Source: Rhizobiaceae bacterium (GTDB taxonomy: Bacteria > Pseudomonadota > Alphaproteobacteria > Rhizobiales > Rhizobiaceae). Taken from it: a DNA stretch of 64,000 nt. The stretch lies in NCBI GenBank assembly GCA_019635775.1, contig JAHBYU010000019.1, positions 1-64,000 of the forward strand, given 5' to 3'. A program made the translations under genes and the position numbers. Under the pieces are notes generated by a model. It was given only the letters and a program-made list of their open reading frames with translations, searched no databases and had not been told where the DNA came from. Shown in pieces: positions 36,758-43,361 of the stretch (positions within the stretch are counted from its first letter, which is position 1; every line of letters starts with the position of its first letter).

Positions 36758-37972
36758 ATGCACAGCATGAAGGATCGCAGTCGGGTCATTGTCGTCGGCA
36801 CCGGGCCGGCCGGCCTTATTGCAGCTCTTGCTCTGGCCAAGGCCGATATTCCGGTCCTACTTGTGGGTCCTCAACCGCCCGCGTCAGACAGGCGGACCAC
36901 CGCGCTCATGACGCCGGCGCTTGACTTTATCGACGGAATTGGGGTGCTCCAAAGGCTCGAGAAAGTTGCCGCACCGCTAAAGGTCATGCGGATTGTTGAC
37001 GCAACAAGGCGGCTTGTCCGCAGCCCTGTCGTGACATTTCGCGCTGCCGAAATAGGTGCCGATCATTTCGGGCTCAACATTCCGAACAGCGATCTGAGCG
37101 CTGCCCTCCAGTCCGCAATCGACGCAGCTCCCTCAATCGAATGGCGTCGTACGCTTGTCGACAAATGGGATATTCGAACCGAGGGCGTTAAAGCCTTTCT
37201 CGCTGACGGTGAGCAGGTGGACGGATTACTGGCCGTCGCCGCCGATGGACGGCTGTCGCCGACGCGCGAGGCGGCCGGGATCAAGACCGTGACACATTCC
37301 TACCCGCAGTCTGCCCTGGTCTTCAATTTTTCGCACAGCCGGCCGCATGGCTTCGTTTCGACAGAGTTCCATACAGAAACGGGCCCCTTCACCCAGGTGC
37401 CCCTGCCCGGTGATCGGTCGAGCCTCGTTTGGGTTGTGAAGCCCGAGACGGCTCAAGAGCTTTCCCGATATGACGACGCCGAATTGGCGCGCTCGGTCGA
37501 GGACAAGATGCAGTCGATGCTGGGGCGCGTCGTCGTCGAGCCGGGCCGGCAGATTTATCCGCTGAGTGCCACCTTGCCGCTTCGCTTCGCACAAAACCGG
37601 GTCGTGCTGGTCGGAGAGGCCGCGCATGTGTTCCCCCCGATCGGCGCGCAGGGCTTAAACCTTGGAATCAGGGACGTTCGAGATCTGGCTGATATTGTTT
37701 CTAAAAACGGCATATATCCGGAACACGAGTCAGTCTTGCAGGACTATGATCGCAGGCGCAGGCCCGATGTGATGGCGCGTGCTTCGGCCGTCAATCTTCT
37801 CAACCTGTCCCTGCTATCCGACCTGCTTCCGGCACAGGTCGCGCGAAGCGCGGCTTTGGGCTTCGTCGGCGGTTTTGCTGCTCTGCGCGCTCTTTTCATG
37901 CGTGAGGGACTACAGCCCGGAAGCGGTCTAGCGACCCTGGCGTCCGACTTACGGGAACAGATCCGCCGGTAG
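36758..37972 (+). CDS. UbiH/UbiF/VisC family FAD-dependent hydroxylase
   Basis: The product (404 residues) has the FAD-binding VIVVGTGPAGLIAALALAKA near the start and the second FAD motif GEAAHVFPPIGAQGLNLGIRD near residue 290, hallmarks of ubiquinone-ring monooxygenases. It may act in ubiquinone biosynthesis, but which ring position it uses cannot be told. Starts at 36758 (MHSMKD) and 36767 (MKDRSR) are both possible; neither has a strong ribosome-binding site. Its 3' end overlaps the convergent transporter gene by 24 bases. Confidence 0.88.
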   Translation: MHSMKDRSRVIVVGTGPAGLIAALALAKADIPVLLVGPQPPASDRRTTALMTPALDFIDGIGVLQRLEKVAAPLKVMRIVDATRRLVRSPVVTFRAAEIGADHFGLNIPNSDLSAALQSAIDAAPSIEWRRTLVDKWDIRTEGVKAFLADGEQVDGLLAVAADGRLSPTREAAGIKTVTHSYPQSALVFNFSHSRPHGFVSTEFHTETGPFTQVPLPGDRSSLVWVVKPETAQELSRYDDAELARSVEDKMQSMLGRVVVEPGRQIYPLSATLPLRFAQNRVVLVGEAAHVFPPIGAQGLNLGIRDVRDLADIVSKNGIYPEHESVLQDYDRRRRPDVMARASAVNLLNLSLLSDLLPAQVARSAALGFVGGFAALRALFMREGLQPGSGLATLASDLREQIRR

Positions 37973-38911
37973 CATGCCGCCCTTGATGAGGTAGAGCAGC
38001 CCGGTAACGGTCACGACGGAAAAGCAGGTGGTGAGCAGGACGCTCGCCGAGGCTCGCTCCACCCAGACATGATATTGCTGCGCCAGGACGAACACGTTGG
38101 TGGCGGTAGGCAGCGCCGCCAGGAGCACCGCCGAAAAGAGCCATACGTCCGAAAACCCTCCGATCCAGCTCAAAACGACATAGCAGACTATGGGGTGCAG
38201 GATCAGTTTGAGGAAAGCGATTGGCCCCATTTCGCGCGGCACCCGTTTCAGCGGCCTGAGCGCCAGGGTCACGCCCATGGCGAAAAGCGCGCATGGCGCG
38301 GCCGCTGCGGACAGATACACAAGCAGGCGCTCGAGCGGCAGCGGAGGGCTTATCCGGAAATATGCGGCAAGCACCCCAACTGCAGTGGCGATGATGAACG
38401 GATGAAGCGCAATCTTGCGCATGACACCGAGTGCCAACTGGAGCGGTGGCTGCTTCTCGCTGCCAGACAGCGCCATCATCAGGGGCACAATTGCGAAATG
38501 CAGGATGTTCTCGAAGCAGAAAATCAGCGCGACCGGTACGGCAGCTTCCGGACCAAATACCAGCAATGCCAGACCGGGTCCCATGTAGCCTATGTTGCCG
38601 TAGGCCGCAGCCAGACTCTTGATCGTCGTCTCAGCGATGTTACTGCGTTCGATCGCCCAGGATCCCAGGAACATCAGCACGAAAATGAAATAGGTCGACA
38701 GGACCGAACCCAGAATGAACGTCCATTCGGTCAGCTTGTCGAAGGGCGTCTTGGCCAGCAGCTGGAAGAACAGCGAGGGCAAGGCCACATATACGATGAA
38801 AGTGTTCATCCAACCCAGCGCCCCCACAGGCTGACGGGTGATGCGCGCAACGAAGAAACCGAGGAAGATCAAACCGAAGAACGGAAGAACCAGACCGAGG
38901 ACGTTTGACAT
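37949..38911 (-). CDS. AEC (auxin efflux carrier) family transporter
   Basis: The 320-residue protein has about ten hydrophobic segments in two halves, and the family stretches NTFIVYVALPSLFFQLLAKTP near residue 36 and AAAYGNIGYMGPGLALLVFG near 105. AEC-family carriers (MdcF-like) move small organic acids or similar molecules across the inner membrane; the substrate is unknown here. It is transcribed alone, toward the flavin hydroxylase, with a 24-base overlap of the two 3' ends. Confidence 0.9.
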   Translation of the reverse strand: MSNVLGLVLPFFGLIFLGFFVARITRQPVGALGWMNTFIVYVALPSLFFQLLAKTPFDKLTEWTFILGSVLSTYFIFVLMFLGSWAIERSNIAETTIKSLAAAYGNIGYMGPGLALLVFGPEAAVPVALIFCFENILHFAIVPLMMALSGSEKQPPLQLALGVMRKIALHPFIIATAVGVLAAYFRISPPLPLERLLVYLSAAAAPCALFAMGVTLALRPLKRVPREMGPIAFLKLILHPIVCYVVLSWIGGFSDVWLFSAVLLAALPTATNVFVLAQQYHVWVERASASVLLTTCFSVVTVTGLLYLIKGGMLPADLFP

Positions 38912-38961
38912 CTATGCTGTATTCCTATGCCGCCGTGGCGAAGACGGCGTGACGTCCGGGA

Positions 38962-38991
38962 TTGAATTGTATGTTGCACTGCGCCAAATAT
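38962..38991 (+). promoter_or_regulatory. hspQ: Possible RpoH- or sigma70-type promoter of hspQ
   Basis: TTGAAT (38962-38967) and AAATAT (38986-38991) are 18 bases apart. Read in the RpoH style, TTGAA then CCAAAT with 17 bases between resembles the alphaproteobacterial heat-shock promoter (CTTGAA-N17-CCATNT) with two mismatches. Since hspQ is a heat-shock gene in E. coli, this fits, but the match is partial. Confidence 0.35.
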
Positions 38992-39008
38992 GACGCAAGG
39001 CATGAACC

Positions 39009-39341
39009 ATGAATGATATGAAAACAGCGAAATTTGCGATTGGTCAGGTGGTGCGCCACCGGCTTTTCCCCTTTCGGGGCGTGATCTTCGATGTCGATCC
39101 GGAGTTCAACAACACCGAGGAATGGTACCAGTCCATTCCCGAAGGTGCTCGACCGCGCAAGGATCAGCCCTTTTACCATCTGCTGGCTGAGAACTCGGAG
39201 ACGGAATACATCGCCTATGTTTCCGAGCAGAATCTGCTTGAAGATGTCTCTGGAGAGCCGGTTCGCCATCCGCAACTGGCCGAGTTGTTCAGCGACAACC
39301 CCGAGGGCGGATATTCGCCGAGGACACTCGCCCGGCATTGA
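39009..39341 (+). CDS. hspQ: Heat shock protein HspQ
   Basis: HspQ (YccV) is a small hemimethylated-DNA-binding-like protein that speeds Lon-dependent proteolysis in enterobacteria. The 110-residue product has KFAIGQVVRHRLFPFRGVIFDVDPEF and the PRKDQPFYHLLAENSETEYIAYVSEQNL stretch typical of the family. It is a single gene with a possible heat-shock promoter upstream and a strong bidirectional terminator 31 bases downstream. Confidence 0.92.
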   Translation: MNDMKTAKFAIGQVVRHRLFPFRGVIFDVDPEFNNTEEWYQSIPEGARPRKDQPFYHLLAENSETEYIAYVSEQNLLEDVSGEPVRHPQLAELFSDNPEGGYSPRTLARH

Positions 39342-39371
39342 ACCAAACTACCGGCGGCCACGACTGCCAAT

Positions 39372-39404
39372 AAAAAAGCGAGGCACGCAGGCCTCGCTTT
39401 TTTT
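39372..39404. terminator. Bidirectional terminator between hspQ and the IalB-like gene
   Basis: AAAAAAGCGAGGC at 39372-39384 pairs with GCCTCGCTTTTTT starting at 39391 around a six-base loop. The A and T tracts on the two sides make it effective in both directions. It separates hspQ (+) from the convergent IalB-like gene (-). Confidence 0.92.
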
Positions 39405-39423
39405 ATTCAGGTTACGTCCGCTA

Positions 39424-40056
39424 CTAGTTCGCAGCCTTCGCCTTGTCCTGCTCTTCCTTGAGCTTTTTTGCGAAGTCCTCGTTGTTCTTCGCGACGAACT
39501 CCTGGAGCTTTTTCTGGCGATCCTCGATATCGGACTGCTGCAAAGGCGCTCCGTCGAACGCGGCGGTGAAACCGCTCAGCGAAACCTTCACCGGATTGGC
39601 CTGGTTCTGAGAATTGACCGAGGTGAGCGTCAACTCGGTGCCCTTCTTGAAGGACGCGACCAATTGGTCGGAAAGCTGTGCTTCGGCGATGCAGCGATCC
39701 GGGAAGCACAGGACGTATTCCAGTTTCTGGGCCTTTCCGCCATCGACCTGCAGCCCGATTCCGGGGGGTACGAGCCGGCCGGTCGGCACGGTGACCTGAA
39801 ACACCTTGCGGTTCACCTTGCCCTTGAGCTCAAGCATGCTGATTCCCGTGATGACCTGTCCGGTATTGGCGGTCAGGATGTTCTGCACGTTGCAGATGTC
39901 GACGTCTTCCTGCTTCGCGCAGGCCTTGAACCAGCCCTTCGGGATCTGTGGAGGCTGTTCCTGGGCGGAGGCCGGGGTCAGAGCGGCGGCAAGCACGCCA
40001 ACAATACCGGCGGCCATCACCGAGACACGGGAAGCGTCGGTTTTCAGGCTTGTCAT
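39424..40056 (-). CDS. Invasion-associated locus B (IalB) family protein
   Basis: The 210-residue exported protein has a signal peptide of about 31 residues (ending TPASA). The mature domain with ACAKQEDVDICNVQN, VTVPTGRLVPPGIGLQVDGG and YVLCFPDRCIAEAQL is the IalB fold; its cysteines probably form disulfides. The last 45 residues are a highly charged helix (DRQKKLQEFVAKNNEDFAKK) likely to form a coiled coil. IalB helps Bartonella enter erythrocytes, but homologues are common in free-living Rhizobiales, where the role is unclear. Confidence 0.88.
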   Translation of the reverse strand: MTSLKTDASRVSVMAAGIVGVLAAALTPASAQEQPPQIPKGWFKACAKQEDVDICNVQNILTANTGQVITGISMLELKGKVNRKVFQVTVPTGRLVPPGIGLQVDGGKAQKLEYVLCFPDRCIAEAQLSDQLVASFKKGTELTLTSVNSQNQANPVKVSLSGFTAAFDGAPLQQSDIEDRQKKLQEFVAKNNEDFAKKLKEEQDKAKAAN

Positions 40057-40293
40057 CTCGTTCGATTCCTCTCAACTGATCGGAGCGGCCTCGGCCGTTC
40101 GTTCACGCTACCTGTTGTCTAATTGAGGCAACAGGATGACTGCGCCCGCGTCTACACCGCTGCGGGTCCGGAATCCAGCTTTCGATGCATCCCCACGGCA
40201 GATTTCGTGGCCTGCAGGTCTTGGGGCATGCCATGTGAGTGCCATGTTAATCTCGGACATCGAATCAAGGCAGTCGTTAGTGGGAGAGGCTTC

Positions 40294-42096
40294 ATGCGAA
40301 GCAAGGGTCTGGTTTTGTATCTGATGCTGGTGGCGTTGGCCGCCGGCAATCCGGTATACGCCGCGCCACAACATGCAATTGCCATGCATGGCGAAGCGGC
40401 CCTGCCTGCAGATTTCGCAAACATGCCCTATGCCAATCCCGATGCCCCCAAGGGCGGGACGATCAACTACGCGTGGCCCGGCACGTTCGACAGCGTCAAT
40501 CCGTTCATCGTGCAGGGAAGCGGGGCTCGCGGCAGCCTTGATCTGGTCTTCGGCAACAATGTCTTCGAGACCTTGATGATGCGGTCGGCCGACGAACCGT
40601 TTTCGCTCTATCCGTTGCTGGCGGAGTCCATCGAAACCGATGACGAGCGCAGTTTCGTCGAGTTCACACTGGACGAGCGGGCCCGCTTCTCCGACGGAGA
40701 ACCCGTCAAGGCCGAGGATGTCATCTTCACCTTTGAACTTCTCGCCGAGAAGGGCCTTCCTCGCTACGGCGTTACAGCCGCCAAGGTCGCGAAGGTAGAG
40801 AAGGTCGGAGCGCGCGGCGTTCGCTTCACTTTCAAGAATCCTGATCGGGAACTGCCTCTTATCCTGGGCCTGTTTCCTGTGTTGCCAAAGCACGCAATCG
40901 ACGCGGACACTTTCGAAAAATCCACACTGAACCCGATGATCGGAAGCGGTCCGTATCGACTTGAAACGGTCAAGGCCGGTGACGCGCTCACCTTCCGGCG
41001 CAACCCGGACTACTGGGCAAAGGAAATTCCCTCCAAACGTGGTTTTGACAACTATGACACGATCGTCTTGACCTATTTTCGTGACGAGAATGCCATGTTC
41101 GAGGCGTTCAAGAAGGGCCTAATCGATGTTTTCATGGAGGAAAACAGCGGCCGGTGGTCGAGCCAGTACGACTTTCCTGCGGTTTTGCGCGGCGATATCA
41201 TCAAGGAGAGCATCAGGACCAGGCTGCCGTCCGGCATGTTCGGCATCGTGCTGAACACAAGGCAGCCTGTGTTCAATGACCCGCGCTTACGAGCCGCGCT
41301 GATGGATCTCTTTGATTTCGAATGGGCAAACCGAACACTCTTTTCGGGCGTCTACACCCGCACGCGAAGCTTCTTCGACAACTCTGATCTTTCCACGGCT
41401 GATAAAGCCGCCAGCGACCGGGAGCGAGAGATGCTCTCCGCGTTTCCGGACGCGGTGACGCCCGAAATCATGGAGCATGGCTGGAAGCCACCCGTTTCGA
41501 ACGGAACCGGCCTCGACCGCAACTTCATGCGCGCCGGCTTCGAAAAGCTCAAGGCAGCCGGTTACGTGCTGAAGAATGGCCGGCTGACCACCCCTGACGG
41601 TGCGCCCGTGGCGTTCGAGATCATGTTGAAAAGCAACGAGAATCAACAAGTGGCCGTCGCATACCAGCAGACCCTGGCCAAGCTCGGTATCGCCGTATCG
41701 ATACGCTCCGTCGACGCCGCCCAGTTCCTCCAGCGGCAGATCAACTATGATTTCGATGCCATGTTCTTCAACTACACAGCTTCCCTGTCGCCGGGTATCG
41801 AGCAGTTGAGCCGCTGGGGTTCAACCGCGCGGGACAAGCCCGGTACGTTCAACTATGCTGGCGTTGCGAGTCCGGCCGTCGACGCAATGATCGATGCGCT
41901 GATCAACGCGCGAACCCGGGATGAATTTACCGATGCGGTACGTGCCTACGACCGCGTGCTGCTTAGTGGCGCCTACATCGTTCCCATGTATTTCAAGCCG
42001 GAACAGTGGATCGCGCACTGGAAGCGGATAGATCGCCCGCAAACCGTACCCTTGCAGGGCGCGCAGTTGCCGACCTGGTGGCATGCGGCGCAATAG
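40294..42096 (+). CDS. Extracellular solute-binding protein, family 5 (YejA-like)
   Basis: The 600-residue periplasmic protein has a signal peptide (MRSKGLVLYLMLVALAAGNP, cut after VYA) and the family stretches YANPDAPKGGTINYAWPGTF near residue 48 and GRWSSQYDFPAV. It looks like the oligopeptide-binding subunit YejA (microcin C/peptide import). No permease or ATPase gene is adjacent, which is unusual: it must use a transporter encoded elsewhere. The ATG at 40294 follows GGGAGAGG; earlier in-frame codons look non-coding. Confidence 0.9.
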   Translation: MRSKGLVLYLMLVALAAGNPVYAAPQHAIAMHGEAALPADFANMPYANPDAPKGGTINYAWPGTFDSVNPFIVQGSGARGSLDLVFGNNVFETLMMRSADEPFSLYPLLAESIETDDERSFVEFTLDERARFSDGEPVKAEDVIFTFELLAEKGLPRYGVTAAKVAKVEKVGARGVRFTFKNPDRELPLILGLFPVLPKHAIDADTFEKSTLNPMIGSGPYRLETVKAGDALTFRRNPDYWAKEIPSKRGFDNYDTIVLTYFRDENAMFEAFKKGLIDVFMEENSGRWSSQYDFPAVLRGDIIKESIRTRLPSGMFGIVLNTRQPVFNDPRLRAALMDLFDFEWANRTLFSGVYTRTRSFFDNSDLSTADKAASDREREMLSAFPDAVTPEIMEHGWKPPVSNGTGLDRNFMRAGFEKLKAAGYVLKNGRLTTPDGAPVAFEIMLKSNENQQVAVAYQQTLAKLGIAVSIRSVDAAQFLQRQINYDFDAMFFNYTASLSPGIEQLSRWGSTARDKPGTFNYAGVASPAVDAMIDALINARTRDEFTDAVRAYDRVLLSGAYIVPMYFKPEQWIAHWKRIDRPQTVPLQGAQLPTWWHAAQ

Positions 42097-42104
42097 GAGA
42101 GTGC

Positions 42105-42776
42105 ATGACGGAAGCAAAAATGCTCCGGATCGATGTCGTCTCGGACGTTGTATGTCCTTGGTGTTATCTGGGCCAGAAACGCCTTGATGAAGCGATTGCC
42201 GCCTCTGGTGTAGCCGTCAGCGTTGCATGGCGCCCATACCAGCTTGACCCCACCATCCCTGCCGAGGGGTTGGACCGCAAGGCGTATATGGAGGCCAAGT
42301 TTGGCGATAAGGAAAGGCTTCAGCAGGCACATTTGCGGCTGACGGAAATGGGAGCCGCTGTTGGCATCGATTTTGACTTCGATGCGATTGCCGTTTCGCC
42401 CAACACATTGGACGCACACCGCACGATCCGCTGGGCCGGCGGACAGGGCGAGGATGTCCAGAACGAACTTGTAAGGCAACTTTTCCGTTTTTATTTCGAG
42501 TTGGGCAGGAACGTCGGCGATCGAACCGTGCTTGCGGATGCGGCTGAACAGGTCGGAATGGACAGGGCTGTTGTCGAGACCCTTCTGTCGGGTGACGCCG
42601 ACCGGGAAGCCGTTCTGGACGAGGCTTCAACCGCCTCGCGAATGGGCGTTACCGGCGTGCCATGCTTTCTCTTTGAAGGGAAATATGCGGTGATGGGTGC
42701 GCAAGAAACATCCGTCCTGGTTGACGCGATTCGCCAAATTGCTGGGGCGAAGAAGCTCGGTGAACCGAACGGTTAG
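42105..42776 (+). CDS. DsbA family oxidoreductase (FrnE-like)
   Basis: The 223-residue cytosolic protein has the thioredoxin-fold redox motif CPWC (Cys17, Cys20) in IDVVSDVVCPWCYLGQKRLD, and the cis-Pro region VTGVPCFLFEGKYAVMGAQ near residue 185. It belongs to the FrnE/2-hydroxychromene-2-carboxylate isomerase-like branch of the DsbA superfamily and lacks a signal peptide. It starts eight bases after the binding-protein gene, behind AGGAGA, so the two are probably co-transcribed. Confidence 0.9.
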   Translation: MTEAKMLRIDVVSDVVCPWCYLGQKRLDEAIAASGVAVSVAWRPYQLDPTIPAEGLDRKAYMEAKFGDKERLQQAHLRLTEMGAAVGIDFDFDAIAVSPNTLDAHRTIRWAGGQGEDVQNELVRQLFRFYFELGRNVGDRTVLADAAEQVGMDRAVVETLLSGDADREAVLDEASTASRMGVTGVPCFLFEGKYAVMGAQETSVLVDAIRQIAGAKKLGEPNG

Positions 42777-43361
42777 CAGGGCATTACGCCCTTAGAATCA
42801 ATATTTTGCTGTAGTAAAGCTGCCCTGAGAACGCCGCAAACAAGACGTCAGCCTTATTGAGCCGAAGGCTTGCCGGCGTCAGAAATCAGGGTTGCCTAAA
42901 ACTTCGCCAAATCATAAAAGCGGAAACAGATCGGCATATTGTCCGGACCCCTCCGCTACTCCCAAAGGTTATTCCAATGGCGGATCAAGGAGGCTCCAAT
43001 CGCAACCTGCGATGGTGGCAGGGCTGATCTCAGAGGATTTCGTCAGGGCACCCCGGTGGCGCGGACCCCTGTCGCAAGGAATACGGCCGGAAGACGAAGG
43101 ATCCGTGCCGGCTCTTCGAGAGCAAACAAGCTGGTCCGGCTACGCCGGGCTTAGGTTCAAAGGGTTCCGCAAGGGAAACGATGGGTTCCAGTGCTGCCAC
43201 GGAAAGGTCCGCAGGATCCCGCGCCGGTTTGGCCGCGGGCGGCACCGCCTTGGCTGAACGTCAGCCCCTTTCGGACGCAAATTCCGGTAACGCATCAGGC
43301 GCGCGGCGGAGGGTTTTTCCCCTGACGCTGCGGTCGGTACGGGCCGGAGGGAAAACATATA
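42777..43361 (+). promoter_or_regulatory. Gene-free stretch and probable long leader of rne
   Basis: No convincing gene lies in these 585 bases. At 42844-42880 a nested hairpin is possible (AGCCTT with AAGGCT inside GACG with CGTC), which might end the upstream transcript but has no U-run. The rest is GC-rich. In E. coli and some rhizobia, RNase E controls its own message through a long 5' leader; a similar leader here is likely but inferred. An open frame of about 120 codons (42892-43257) has no family resemblance and is judged non-coding. Confidence 0.5.

Noticed and set aside
42892-43257. Possible 121-residue gene in the rne leader
   Set aside because: Odd composition (rich in Arg, Gly, Ser), no ribosome-binding site and no recognisable motif.
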